Assembly (NCBI RefSeq): GCF_024808255.1
Contig: NZ_JANTYS010000008.1
Location: 62,001 to 126,000 of the forward strand
Length of the DNA: 64,000 nt
Source: Mucilaginibacter dorajii
GTDB taxonomy: Bacteria > Bacteroidota > Bacteroidia > Sphingobacteriales > Sphingobacteriaceae
Direction: 5' to 3'
The stretch's first letter is position 1; the number at the start of each line of letters is the position of its first letter. Below, in pieces: positions 24,395-33,272 of the stretch. The notes beneath the pieces are model-generated. The model searched no databases and was not told the origin of the DNA. It saw nothing but the letters and a program-made list of their open reading frames with translations. Both the position numbers and the translations under genes were made by a program.

Positions 24395-25123
24395 TTGAAG
24401 AAATCCTACAATAAAATAGAAGAATTTGCCGAAGGTCAGTTGCTGTTGGTGAACAAACCTTACCAGTGGACAAGCTTTGATGTGGTTGGCAAAATTCGCA
24501 ATTCATTCAAACCTTTGAAGCTAAAGGTTGGCCACGCGGGCACGCTTGATCCTTTGGCTACCGGTCTGTTGATCATCTGCACCGGTAAAATGACCAAACA
24601 GATAGATACTTTCCAGGCCGAAGAAAAGGAATATACAGGTACCATGGTGCTGGGTGCTACCACTCCATCGTATGACATGGAAACAGAGCCCGACAATAAA
24701 TTCGATATCAGCCAACTTACCGCCGAACAGCTGCGTAATAACTGCGCACAGTTTACCGGCGATATTCAGCAATATCCACCCGCGCACTCGGCAATTAAGA
24801 TAGATGGTGAACGTTTATACGAGAAAGCCCGTAGGGGTGAGGAGGTTGAACGTAGGCTGCGTTTTGTAACAATCAGTGAGTTTGAACTTACCCGTATTGA
24901 ACTGCCCGAAGTTGATTTCAGGGTGGTTTGTAGCAAGGGGACCTATATCCGGTCGTTAGTTCATGATTTTGGGGCGGTTTTAAATAATGGAGCGTACCTG
25001 TCAAAATTAAGGCGTACCCGTAGTGGTAATTACCGCGTTGAAGATGCCTGGGAAGTAATGGAACTGGTAAATACCATCAGGGCATTGAAAGCACCGTTTG
25101 AGCCGATTGCCGATCAAAGCTAA
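24395..25123 (+). CDS. truB: tRNA pseudouridine(55) synthase TruB
   Basis: 242 residues. TruB modifies U55 in the T-arm of tRNAs. Visible blocks: NKPYQWTSFDVVGKIR, the catalytic HAGTLDPLATGLLIICTG (Asp), QYPPAHSAIKIDGERLYEKARRG and CSKGTYIRSLVHDFG. The start is TTG at 24395; no ATG or GTG lies between it and the conserved LLLVNKP, so this rare start is needed. A C-terminal PUA extension is absent, as is usual for the short form. The next gene, ribF, begins 85 nt downstream with its own -7 box. Confidence 0.93.
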   Translation: MKKSYNKIEEFAEGQLLLVNKPYQWTSFDVVGKIRNSFKPLKLKVGHAGTLDPLATGLLIICTGKMTKQIDTFQAEEKEYTGTMVLGATTPSYDMETEPDNKFDISQLTAEQLRNNCAQFTGDIQQYPPAHSAIKIDGERLYEKARRGEEVERRLRFVTISEFELTRIELPEVDFRVVCSKGTYIRSLVHDFGAVLNNGAYLSKLRRTRSGNYRVEDAWEVMELVNTIRALKAPFEPIADQS

Positions 25124-25184
25124 GGATGATATACATATCCCGGTCAAAAAAACGGCTGTAAGATAGCCCGGTAAACTAAAAAAT

Positions 25185-25192
25185 TAAATTTG
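25185..25192 (+). promoter_or_regulatory. -7 box upstream of ribF
   Basis: TAAATTTG fits TAnnTTTG and lies 16 nt before the ATG. The surrounding AT-rich sequence lowers confidence. Confidence 0.35.
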
Positions 25193-25208
25193 TGTTTTTA
25201 CTCATCAA

Positions 25209-26135
25209 ATGAGGATATACAATAATATAGACGAATTTACAGCGATAAAGAATGCGGTTGTCACCATTGGTACATTTGATGGGGTACATATAGGCCACCG
25301 TAAAATTATCGCCGGTATCAAAGAACTCGCGGAGCAAATTGGCGGCGAAACGGTGATTCTTACCTTCTTCCCGCACCCAAGGATGATATTACATCCCGAA
25401 GATGAAAGCATCAAGCTGATCACCACCATTACCGAAAAAGCCCAGCTAATGGAAGCTTTAGGGGTAGATCATTTAATCATTACCCCATTTTCAAGGGATT
25501 TTAGTAATCAAACGGCCGAAGGGTATATTCGTGATGTGCTGGTAAATAAGATCGGCACAAAAAAAATAGTGATAGGCTATGATCACCGTTTTGGTAAAGA
25601 CCGCCAGGGAGGGTTGGAAGATTTGCTAAAGCTTGGCCCTGTTTATGGTTTTGATGTGGTGGAAATTCCAGAGCAGGATATAAACGAAGTAGCTATCAGC
25701 TCAACCCGTATCCGTACCGCGCTGTTAGATGGAAAAATAGATTTGGCGAATGCTTTCCTGGGTTACTCTTTCTTCATTACCGGTAAAGTAGTGCGTGGCG
25801 ATCAAATTGGCAGGCAAATAGGCTACCCAACGGCCAATATTGTTGTGGAGGAAAAATATAAGCTCATCCCATCCGATGGTATTTTTGCCGTAACCGTAGT
25901 CATTGATAGTCAAACTTATAAAGGCATGGCCTACATTGGCAGCCGCCCAACAGTAAACGGTTTGACCCGCAATATCGAGGTCAATATTTTTAATTTCGAC
26001 CAGGAGATCTATAATCAAACCATCAAAATGGAATTTCACCACTATGTGCGCGGCGATGTAAAGTTTGCCGGGTTAGATGAATTGAAAGTTCAGTTGGCCC
26101 AGGATAAGGTGGATGTGCTGAAGAGCCTCACCTAA
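25209..26135 (+). CDS. ribF: Bifunctional riboflavin kinase / FAD synthetase
   Basis: 308 residues. N-terminal FMN adenylyltransferase: GTFDGVHIGHRKII (HxGH nucleotidyl-transfer motif), ISSTRIR near residue 168. C-terminal riboflavin kinase: GDQIGRQIGYPTANI near 197, GIFAVTV and a late NIEVNIFNFD with the catalytic Glu. Together they make FMN and then FAD from riboflavin. The last residues, KSLT, and the TAA are contributed by a GGCT-type repeat that is itself interrupted by a mobile-like element 15 nt later, so the native C-terminus may have been replaced. Confidence 0.95.
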   Translation: MRIYNNIDEFTAIKNAVVTIGTFDGVHIGHRKIIAGIKELAEQIGGETVILTFFPHPRMILHPEDESIKLITTITEKAQLMEALGVDHLIITPFSRDFSNQTAEGYIRDVLVNKIGTKKIVIGYDHRFGKDRQGGLEDLLKLGPVYGFDVVEIPEQDINEVAISSTRIRTALLDGKIDLANAFLGYSFFITGKVVRGDQIGRQIGYPTANIVVEEKYKLIPSDGIFAVTVVIDSQTYKGMAYIGSRPTVNGLTRNIEVNIFNFDQEIYNQTIKMEFHHYVRGDVKFAGLDELKVQLAQDKVDVLKSLT

Positions 26136-26150
26136 ATCCTCTCCAAAGGA
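26124..26150 (-). repeat. Left half of a split GGCT-type stem-loop
   Basis: Plus strand agcctcacctaaatcctctc then caaagga. The matching right arm ggagaggac lies at 26383-26391, beyond the 228-bp insertion. Compare the intact copy at 20879. Confidence 0.75.
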
Positions 26151-26378
26151 CTACAGTGTGTACACATCTTTTGCTTTTTAACACATAAATAAAAAACGTT
26201 GTCATTTCGAACGAACCGAGGTGGGATTGCGCGCCGGAGGTGAGGAGAAATCTTCTAAAAGCTAACATTCGGCCATGCAAATCGTACAAGATTTCTCCTC
26301 GCGCCCCACTTTTCCCTACCCTTGCTCGTTCGAAATGACATTTTTCTTTATCAAGAAAGATGTGTACACACAGTAGGG
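26151..26378. mobile_element. 228-bp MITE-like element
   Basis: 20-bp terminal inverted repeats, differing at one base: 26151-26170 (ctac, one variable base, then gtgtgtacacatctt) and 26357-26376. Flanking 7-bp direct repeats caaagga lie at 26144-26150 and 26379-26385. Inside is a second inverted repeat, gtcatttcgaacga at 26201 and tcgttcgaaatgac at about 26326, with gaggagaaatctt/aagatttctcctc arms. It has no coding capacity and would need a transposase supplied elsewhere. It sits within a GGCT-type stem-loop. Confidence 0.7.
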
Positions 26379-26428
26379 CAAAGGAGAGGACTTGAAAAAA
26401 CAGGTAAATAAGGCATTTAAAAAAATAA

Positions 26429-26462
26429 AGTCTCCCCCTTTGGGGGAGATTTAGAGGGGGCT
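26429..26462 (+). repeat. GGCT-tailed stem-loop upstream of secA
   Basis: Stem tctcccc/ggggaga, tail tttagagggggct, nearly identical to the copies at 29926 and (reversed) 9518. The tail points toward secA, 79 nt away. Confidence 0.8.
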
Positions 26463-26541
26463 TCGTACCTTTGACTGTCAATATGGCCTCAATTGTCGCT
26501 ATGGCGTAATTATTGAGTTTGTAGGATCATATCAAATTAAT

Positions 26542-29500
26542 ATGTTAGATTTTATCAGTAAGCTTTTTGGAAGCAAATCAGAACGGGATGTAAAAGCTAT
26601 CAGGCCATTGGTTGAGAAGATCAAGGCCGAATACGCGAAACTCGGAAACATCAGCAATGATGAGCTTAGAGCTAAAACAATAGGTTTTAAACAAACTATC
26701 GCCGAAGGCCTTTCTGGCATCGACAGCGAGATACAAGCTATAAAGGATCGTACAGAAACTGAGCTTGATATGGATGTAGCTGAAAAGGTTGAGTTATACA
26801 CCCAACTGGATAAGCTTGAAAAAGACCGCAATAAAGAGCTGGAAGATATATTGATCAATATATTGCCAGAGGCTTTTGCTGTGGTTAAAGAAACCGCGAG
26901 CCGTTTCTCTGCAAATAAAACGATTGAAGTTACCGCTACCGATTTTGACAGGGAGCTTGCCGCGCGTAAAAGCAACGTGCTTATAAAAGGCGATAAAGCC
27001 ATTCACCACAATAGTTGGATTGCCGCAGGTAATGAAGTTACCTGGAATATGGTTCATTACGATGTGCAGCTGATAGGCGGTGCCGTATTGCACCAGGGTA
27101 AAATATCTGAAATGGCCACAGGTGAAGGTAAAACGCTGGTAGCCACGCTGCCTGCATACCTTAACGCGCTTGCCGGTCAGGGTGTACACATTGTAACCGT
27201 GAATGACTACCTGGCACGCAGGGATAGCGAGTGGATGGGGCCATTGTATGAATTCCACGGTTTATCGGTTGATTGTATTGATAAACACGAGCCAAATTCT
27301 GAGGAACGCCGTGCTGCTTACCTTGCCGATATCACTTTTGGCACAAATAACGAGTTCGGTTTTGATTACCTGCGTGACAATATGACACGTAGTCCCGAAG
27401 AACTTGTTCAACGCAAATTACATTACGCGATGGTGGATGAGGTCGATTCGGTGTTAATTGATGATGCCCGTACACCTTTAATTATATCAGGCCCTATCCC
27501 ACGTGGCGACGAGCATGAGTTTTATGAGTTGAAACCGCGCATTGAGCGTTTGGTTAATGCCCAAAAAGCATATGTTAACCAGGTATTAAACGAGGCCAAA
27601 AAAGCTATCAATGACGGCAACTTAGATGTTGATGGCGGCGGTTTAGCTTTATTGCGTGCCTTTAGGGGTTTGCCTAAAAGCAAGGCTTTAATTAAGTTTT
27701 TGAGCGAAGGCGGTAACAGGAGCGTATTGCAAAAGGTGGAGAACCACTATATGCAGGACCAGGGTAAGGATATGCCTAAGGTAGATGCCGAACTGTTTTT
27801 TGTTATCGACGAAAAAAATAACCAGGTTGAACTGGCCGAAAAAGGTATCGAGTTAATTACCTCATCGGGCGAAGATCCTCATTTCTTTGTAATGCCTGAT
27901 GTAGGTACCGAAATAGCCAACATCGAAAAATCGACCTTAAGCACCGAAGAAAAGATTGCCCGTAAGGACGAATTGATGCGTGATTTCTCGATTAAATCTG
28001 AGCGGATCCACTCGGTGAATCAATTATTAAAGGCTTATACCTTATTTGAAAAGGATACTGAATACATCCTGGACGATGGCAAGGTAAAAATTGTAGATGA
28101 GCAAACCGGCCGTGTATTGGATGGCCGCCGTTACTCTGATGGTTTGCACCAGGCTATTGAGGCTAAAGAAAATGTAAAGGTTGAAGATGCAACCCAGACA
28201 TTTGCTACCGTTACCCTGCAAAACTATTTCAGGATGTACCACAAGCTTTGCGGTATGACGGGTACTGCCGTTACCGAAGCAGGTGAGTTTTGGGAAATAT
28301 ACAAATTAGACGTAGTCGAAATTCCAACCAATACGCCTGCAAGCCGCGAGGACAGGCAGGATTTGGTTTACCGTACCGTGCGTGAAAAATACAATGCCGT
28401 TGCAGACGAGATTGTGAAACTTACACAGGCCGGTCGCCCGGTGTTGGTAGGTACAACCTCTGTTGAAATCTCTGAATTATTAAGCCGCATGCTTAAGCTG
28501 CGCGGTATAAAACATAATGTACTGAACGCCAAAATGCACCAAAAGGAGGCCGATATTGTGGCCGAAGCTGGTAAGGCAGGTACAGTTACCATTGCTACCA
28601 ACATGGCTGGTCGTGGTACGGATATTAAACTGGGCGAAGGCGTGCAGGCTGCAGGTGGTTTAGCCATTGTAGGTACCGAGCGTCATGAGTCACGTCGTGT
28701 GGATAGGCAGTTACGCGGTCGTTCTGGTCGCCAGGGCGATCCTGGTTCTTCACAGTTCTTTGTATCGTTAGAGGATAACCTGATGCGTTTATTTGGTTCG
28801 GAAAGAATTTCGGGTCTGATGGTACGTATGGGTATTGAAGAGGGCGAAGTTATTCAGCACTCCATGATCTCCAAATCAATTGAGCGTGCGCAGAAAAAGG
28901 TAGAAGAAAACAACTTTGGTATCCGTAAACGTTTGCTGGAGTATGATGACGTGATGAACTCACAACGTACCGTAGTTTACACCAAACGTAAAAACGCGTT
29001 ATTTGGCGAGCGCCTGGATGTTGATTTGAGCAACACCATTTTTGATGTGGTTGAAGATATCACTACCGAATATAAAGAAGCTAACAACTACGAAGGCTTT
29101 ACGTTAGAAATGATTCGCCTGTTTTCTGTAGATGTGGAGATTGATGCCGATAAATTTGGTGCAAACTCTATCAACGCGCTGGTTGATCATACCTTCCAAA
29201 CCGTGATGGACTTTTACAAACGTAAAGGCGATGCGGTTGCTGCACAAGCTTACCCGGTATTGAAAGATGTTTATGATACCCGTGGCCAGTATGTGGAAAA
29301 TATTGTAGTACCGTTTAGCGATGGCATCCATGGCATCCAGGTTTCTGTTCCCTTGAAAAAAGCGATTGAAAACCATGGTCATGAGGTATTTAAGTCTTTC
29401 GAGAAAAACGTTACCCTGTACCTGATTGATGATGCCTGGAAAGAGCATTTGCGCGAGATGGATGAGTTAAAACAATCTGTACAAAACGCGGTTTATGAGC

Positions 29501-29853
29501 AAAAGGATCCGTTATTGGTTTACAAATTTGAAGCCTTTGAATTGTTCCGCGGCATGTTGGCCAATGTGAATAAAGAGATTGTTAGCTTCCTGTTCCGTGG
29601 CGGAATCCCGGTTCAGCAGCAAGCCGAAGAGGTGAGGGAAGCCAAACCAGAGCCAAAATTGGATTTGCGTAAGCTAAAAACCACCAAAGCCGAAATGGTA
29701 AGCGAAAGCAATGGCGTACCAATGGATGATTTTCCGCAGGAAATTCAAAAAGCAACCCCGGTAAGGGTTGAGCAAAAGATAGGGCGCAATGATCCTTGTC
29801 CTTGCGGTAGCGGCAAGAAGTTTAAAAACTGTCACGGCGTAGGGCAAAATTAA
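26542..29853 (+). CDS. secA: Protein translocase ATPase SecA
   Basis: 1103 residues, the long form usual in Bacteroidetes. SecA drives preproteins through SecYEG. Visible: Walker [21 protein letters not shown] near residue 195, [16 protein letters not shown], Walker [20 protein letters not shown], a Bacteroidetes-type insertion around 330-400, YRTV...[36 protein letters not shown], then the scaffold helices. A SEC-C zinc tail [18 protein letters not shown] at the end contacts SecB and ribosomes. The gene is alone, with a stem-loop repeat on each side. Confidence 0.97.
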   Translation: MLDFISKLFGSKSERDVKAIRPLVEKIKAEYAKLGNISNDELRAKTIGFKQTIAEGLSGIDSEIQAIKDRTETELDMDVAEKVELYTQLDKLEKDRNKELEDILINILPEAFAVVKETASRFSANKTIEVTATDFDRELAARKSNVLIKGDKAIHHNSWIAAGNEVTWNMVHYDVQLIGGAVLHQGKISEMATGEGKTLVATLPAYLNALAGQGVHIVTVNDYLARRDSEWMGPLYEFHGLSVDCIDKHEPNSEERRAAYLADITFGTNNEFGFDYLRDNMTRSPEELVQRKLHYAMVDEVDSVLIDDARTPLIISGPIPRGDEHEFYELKPRIERLVNAQKAYVNQVLNEAKKAINDGNLDVDGGGLALLRAFRGLPKSKALIKFLSEGGNRSVLQKVENHYMQDQGKDMPKVDAELFFVIDEKNNQVELAEKGIELITSSGEDPHFFVMPDVGTEIANIEKSTLSTEEKIARKDELMRDFSIKSERIHSVNQLLKAYTLFEKDTEYILDDGKVKIVDEQTGRVLDGRRYSDGLHQAIEAKENVKVEDATQTFATVTLQNYFRMYHKLCGMTGTAVTEAGEFWEIYKLDVVEIPTNTPASREDRQDLVYRTVREKYNAVADEIVKLTQAGRPVLVGTTSVEISELLSRMLKLRGIKHNVLNAKMHQKEADIVAEAGKAGTVTIATNMAGRGTDIKLGEGVQAAGGLAIVGTERHESRRVDRQLRGRSGRQGDPGSSQFFVSLEDNLMRLFGSERISGLMVRMGIEEGEVIQHSMISKSIERAQKKVEENNFGIRKRLLEYDDVMNSQRTVVYTKRKNALFGERLDVDLSNTIFDVVEDITTEYKEANNYEGFTLEMIRLFSVDVEIDADKFGANSINALVDHTFQTVMDFYKRKGDAVAAQAYPVLKDVYDTRGQYVENIVVPFSDGIHGIQVSVPLKKAIENHGHEVFKSFEKNVTLYLIDDAWKEHLREMDELKQSVQNAVYEQKDPLLVYKFEAFELFRGMLANVNKEIVSFLFRGGIPVQQQAEEVREAKPEPKLDLRKLKTTKAEMVSESNGVPMDDFPQEIQKATPVRVEQKIGRNDPCPCGSGKKFKNCHGVGQN

Positions 29854-29867
29854 GAAGCCAAACAGCC

Positions 29868-29899
29868 CCTCCCAAACCCTCCCCGGGAGGGAGGGCTTA
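29868..29899 (-). repeat. GGCT-type stem-loop after secA
   Basis: Plus strand agcccctcccaaaccctccc followed by cgggagggagggct. In the reverse direction it is a CCCTCCC/GGGAGGG stem with the tail ending gggaggggct directed at the secA stop 16 nt away. Confidence 0.75.
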
Positions 29900-29925
29900 A
29901 AAATAATTTTAACAAAAAAAAACAA

Positions 29926-29959
29926 AGTCTCCCCTACCGGGGGAGATTTAGAGGGGGCT
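29926..29959 (+). repeat. GGCT-tailed stem-loop just before the SPOR gene
   Basis: Stem tctcccc/gggggaga with tail tttagagggggct ending 3 nt before the ATG at 29963. It would occupy the position of a ribosome binding site; the tail gagggggc may itself act as a weak one. Confidence 0.8.
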
Positions 29960-29962
29960 AAA

Positions 29963-30427
29963 ATGAAAAAAGCAGTATTTGATCATAAAGCTAAACCAGC
30001 CCTAATCAAGTACTGCTTTTTTTTTATGCTGATAGGGTTATCAACCCAAACATTTGCCCAAACCCGGGGCAAGGTTGAAGTGGTTAAAGATCCATTGCTT
30101 GATACGCTGATAGCCAAAAGATTTACGTTGAATAAGGAAACCGGCGTAGCCCCAGGCGTATCGTCATCCTATGGTTACCGCGTACAATTCTTTAGTGGAT
30201 CGAACCGTAAGGATGCTTATAATGCTCAAACGCGGTTGCAGAATCAATACCCCGAACTGCGTACCTACATTTTATACAGCGAACCAAATTTTAAAGTGCG
30301 TGCAGGCGATTTCAGGACACGACTGGAAGCCGAGAAACTGATGCAGCAATTGCGACCCCAGTTCCCAAGCCTGTTTATCATATCCGAAAAAATAAATCTA
30401 CCTAAAGCAGATGCCAACAATGATTAA
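29963..30427 (+). CDS. Exported SPOR-domain protein
   Basis: 154 residues. The N-terminus is basic, then a hydrophobic signal (YCFFFMLIGLSTQTFAQ). A SPOR fold follows from about residue 70: YRVQFFSGSNRKDAYNAQTRL, YSEPNFKVRAGDFRTRLEAEKLMQQL. SPOR domains bind peptidoglycan stripped of stem peptides, mostly at division sites. The gene overlaps the next one by 17 nt, so the two are translated together. Confidence 0.85.
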   Translation: MKKAVFDHKAKPALIKYCFFFMLIGLSTQTFAQTRGKVEVVKDPLLDTLIAKRFTLNKETGVAPGVSSSYGYRVQFFSGSNRKDAYNAQTRLQNQYPELRTYILYSEPNFKVRAGDFRTRLEAEKLMQQLRPQFPSLFIISEKINLPKADANND

Positions 30428-31604
30428 GGAAAAAATACAGGAGTTATCCCAAAAAATATTTAATGATGTGGTAGCCAACCGCCGCCACCTGCATACTAAT
30501 CCCGAACTATCTTTTCACGAGCAAAAAACATCTGCCTTTGTAGCGGGAAAGCTGGAAGAATTGGGATTGACTTACGAGAAAATGGCCGATACCGGTTTGG
30601 TTGCTTTAATTAAAGGCGATTTACCATCTGATAAAGTAGTTGCCCTGCGTGCCGATATGGATGCGCTGCCTATTACTGAAGCGAATGATGTGCCTTATAA
30701 ATCACAAAACGTTGGTGTAATGCATGCCTGCGGTCATGATGCGCATACTTCATCGTTATTGGGTACGGCTAAGATCTTAACCGAACTTAAAAGCCAGTTT
30801 GCAGGCACTGTAAAACTCATCTTTCAACCAGCCGAAGAGAAATTACCTGGCGGTGCGAGTTTAATGATCAAAGAAGGTGTGCTGGAAAATCCGAAACCAC
30901 AGGCTGTATTGGGGCAGCACGTGATGCCTTTAATAGAGGCCGGTAAAGTAGGTTTTCGTGCAGGTAAATACATGGCTTCAACAGATGAGCTTTACGTTAC
31001 TGTAAAAGGTAAGGGAGGCCATGGTGCGCAGCCACAGCAAAACATCGATCCGGTGATTATTACGGCTCATATATTAACCGCTTTGCAACAAGTGGTAAGT
31101 AGGTTTGCCGATCCTAAAAGCCCGTCGGTATTGTCATTTGGTAAAGTAATTGCCAATGGCGCTACTAACGTGATCCCCAATGAGGTTTACCTGGAAGGCA
31201 CTTTCCGTACTATGGATGAAAACTGGCGTGCTGAGGCTCACAAACGCATGAAAAAAATGGCCGAAGGCATTGCCGAAAGCATGGGCGGTAGCTGCGATTT
31301 CAACATTATGCGCGGTTATCCGTTCCTGATCAATGAAGAAGTTTTAACAAACGCCACCCGTGGTCATGCCGAAGATTATTTAGGTAAAGAAAACGTGCTC
31401 GACCTGGATATATGGATGGCAGCCGAAGATTTTGCATACTACTCGCAGGTTGCCGATAGCTGTTTTTACCGCTTAGGTACCCGCAACGAAGCCCGTGGTA
31501 TTACGTCATCAGTACATACCCCAACTTTTGATGTAGAAGAGGATGCTTTTAAAATAAGTACCGGTTTAATGGCGTATTTAGCCATTAAGCAGTTGGGGAA
31601 TTAG
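30411..31604 (+). CDS. M20 family amidohydrolase (peptidase M20D)
   Basis: 397 residues; Met4 at 30420 is an equally good start. Zinc-dependent hydrolase of the IAA-amino-acid / hippurate / N-acyl-amino-acid type. Metal and catalytic blocks: ALRADMDALPI, MHACGHDAHTSSLLGTA (Cys-His-His), FQPAEE, KGGHGAQP in the dimerisation lid and MAAEDFAYY. The exact acyl substrate cannot be read from sequence. It is coupled to the SPOR gene by overlap. There is no signal peptide, so it acts in the cytoplasm. Confidence 0.9.
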   Translation: MPTMIKEKIQELSQKIFNDVVANRRHLHTNPELSFHEQKTSAFVAGKLEELGLTYEKMADTGLVALIKGDLPSDKVVALRADMDALPITEANDVPYKSQNVGVMHACGHDAHTSSLLGTAKILTELKSQFAGTVKLIFQPAEEKLPGGASLMIKEGVLENPKPQAVLGQHVMPLIEAGKVGFRAGKYMASTDELYVTVKGKGGHGAQPQQNIDPVIITAHILTALQQVVSRFADPKSPSVLSFGKVIANGATNVIPNEVYLEGTFRTMDENWRAEAHKRMKKMAEGIAESMGGSCDFNIMRGYPFLINEEVLTNATRGHAEDYLGKENVLDLDIWMAAEDFAYYSQVADSCFYRLGTRNEARGITSSVHTPTFDVEEDAFKISTGLMAYLAIKQLGN

Positions 31605-31617
31605 GATTATAAAAGGG

Positions 31618-31972
31618 TGTCATGCTGAGTTGTAAAATTTCGAGAAATTCTGAAGGTGGAATAACAATATAAAGCTATGTCATTGCGAGGAACGAAGCAA
31701 TCGCGAACTGTGCAGATTCGCCCTGTAGAGCATGAGATTGCTTCGTTCCTCGCAATGACATGGTGGACTTGTCATGGGTAGCCTGTCGAAGCACGCGGGT
31801 AAAGGCCTCTGCGCACGAGTCTTCGACAGGCTCAGACTGACAAGCCTACTCACCTCAAAAACAAAATACGTCATTGCGAGGCACGAAGCAATCCCCGACT
31901 ATGCAGATCCGCTCCGTAAGTAGGGGATTGCTTCGTCGTTCCCCCTCGCAATGACGGGGTTTTTAAGTTGTA
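31618..31972. repeat. Multiple copies of the cattgcgag/gaagcaat repeat
   Basis: At least two tandem units, cattgcgaggaacgaagcaa (31681) and cattgcgaggcacgaagcaa (31872), each closed by the inverse gattgcttcgt...ctcgcaatgac. An inner inverted pair (gtagcctgtcgaagcacgcg with cgagtcttcgacaggctcag) lies between. This fills the 400-nt gap; no gene. Confidence 0.85.
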
Positions 31973-32006
31973 ACAGTGCATGCTGTTTAACCGTCAATAG
32001 TTAGTG

Positions 32007-32936
32007 ATGAAGAAATTAATATTAGTTGTAGGATTTACTATTGTGAGCAGCTTTGCGTTTGCACAGCAAATTCAGCGTTTTAACCCCGATACCATCCGTA
32101 CCATTGTTATCGATTCATTGGTCGATATCAAATCGCACAAGCTTCGCGCGCAGGATTTTATTGACGCTGTAATGGCCGATACCAGTTTTTACAAAGCGTT
32201 TCAAAATATGAAAGGCTACGCTTTTACTGCCGAGAACCGTATTTTTACTTATGATAAAAAGAATAAAGTTGATGGCAAAGTTTACCGAAAGTTAAGGCAC
32301 AGCAATGTGGTCGGTCAGCATAAAATAGAATACCTGGCTAAGCGGGATAGTGGCGCGGTTTATAAAAAGAACGGCAAATATGAGCTGTACACTGTAGAGA
32401 TGTTTGACTACATCTTCATGAATGCCTACAACTCCGATTTTGTAGCGCAAGGCGATGGTTTACCCGGTGTTGGTGGTAAAAACGAAGGATACAAGGCCAA
32501 ATTAAAAACACTGGTATTTACCCCAGGCAGGCGGGTGAGGGGAATCCCCTTTATTGGCGATAAAACGGAGATCTTCAGCAAAGATATGCAGGAGTTTTAC
32601 TACTACGAATTTGCCCGTGGCAAGTACCTGGATACCATCCCGGTTTACCGCTTTAAGGTTCGCTGCAAGCCCAGTACGTCTGACGGTGACACGATGATCA
32701 AAGAAATGACGACCATTTTTGACGAACGGACCTTCGAGATTCTTGGGCGTTACATCGATCTTAAATTCAGCAATATGTTCATCGATTTTAATGTGCAGAT
32801 GAATATCGAACTCAATAATTTTAACGGTCAGCTGCTGCCTATCAAAATCACCTACCAGGGCAATTGGAATATCCCTTTCCACAAAGAAGAACGCGCGAGT
32901 TTTTTAATTGTGCATAAGGATTACAGGAAAGAGTAG
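32007..32936 (+). CDS. Exported protein of unknown function
   Basis: 309 residues from the ATG at 32007 (GTG one codon earlier is possible). Signal peptide MKKLILVVGFTIVSSFAFAQ. The mature part has a run of short polar beta-type segments (FTPGRRVRGIPFIGDKTEIFSKDMQEFYYYEFAR, FKVRCKPSTSDGDTMIKEMTTIFDERTFEILGRYIDLKFS). This looks like an outer-membrane-lipoprotein-tool-like or LolA-like beta fold. I do not recognise a family. It is isolated between repeat blocks. Confidence 0.75.
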   Translation: MKKLILVVGFTIVSSFAFAQQIQRFNPDTIRTIVIDSLVDIKSHKLRAQDFIDAVMADTSFYKAFQNMKGYAFTAENRIFTYDKKNKVDGKVYRKLRHSNVVGQHKIEYLAKRDSGAVYKKNGKYELYTVEMFDYIFMNAYNSDFVAQGDGLPGVGGKNEGYKAKLKTLVFTPGRRVRGIPFIGDKTEIFSKDMQEFYYYEFARGKYLDTIPVYRFKVRCKPSTSDGDTMIKEMTTIFDERTFEILGRYIDLKFSNMFIDFNVQMNIELNNFNGQLLPIKITYQGNWNIPFHKEERASFLIVHKDYRKE

Positions 32937-32944
32937 GGGGCGTT

Positions 32945-33095
32945 CCTAAAAAGCGCCGTCATTGCAAGGTGCCTACCCATGGCAAGTTGTAGAGCCCAGA
33001 CTTACGAAGTTTTTAAAACTTCGTAAGTCTCTCGTCGCTTTGTCATTTCCACCTTCACAGTCTGCGAATTTAGAAACTCGTATAACGTTTCTTTT
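32945..33095. repeat. Short cattgcgag-type repeat with palindrome
   Basis: Contains cgtcattgcaaggtgcctac, ccatggcaagttgtag, the perfect inverted repeat 33000-33028 (arms acttacgaagtttt) and a closing tttgtcatttccaccttcac. Confidence 0.8.
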
Positions 33096-33234
33096 GGCTA
33101 TAATATTTTACGAACCCGTTTTTAAACAACTTCTTAATAGTTAACTTTTTTAACAGTTAGCCCGTTGCTTTGTAAGCATTTCGATATAATGCCATTCCAT
33201 GTGTGTTTTTTACACCCGCTTCGATAAAAAAATA

Positions 33235-33242
33235 TACTTTTG
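33235..33242 (+). promoter_or_regulatory. -7 box upstream of the T9SS cargo gene
   Basis: TACTTTTG fits TAnnTTTG. It overlaps an in-frame TTG at 33240, which argues that the TTG is not the start. Confidence 0.5.
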
Positions 33243-33272
33243 AAGGATAACTTATTAAAGTTAAACCAATTG

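Noticed and set aside
26151..26378. A complete insertion sequence at the 228-bp element
   Set aside because: Too short and without a transposase frame; only a non-autonomous element is supported. The 7-bp flanking repeats start 2 nt beyond the right inverted repeat, so the target duplication is not certain.
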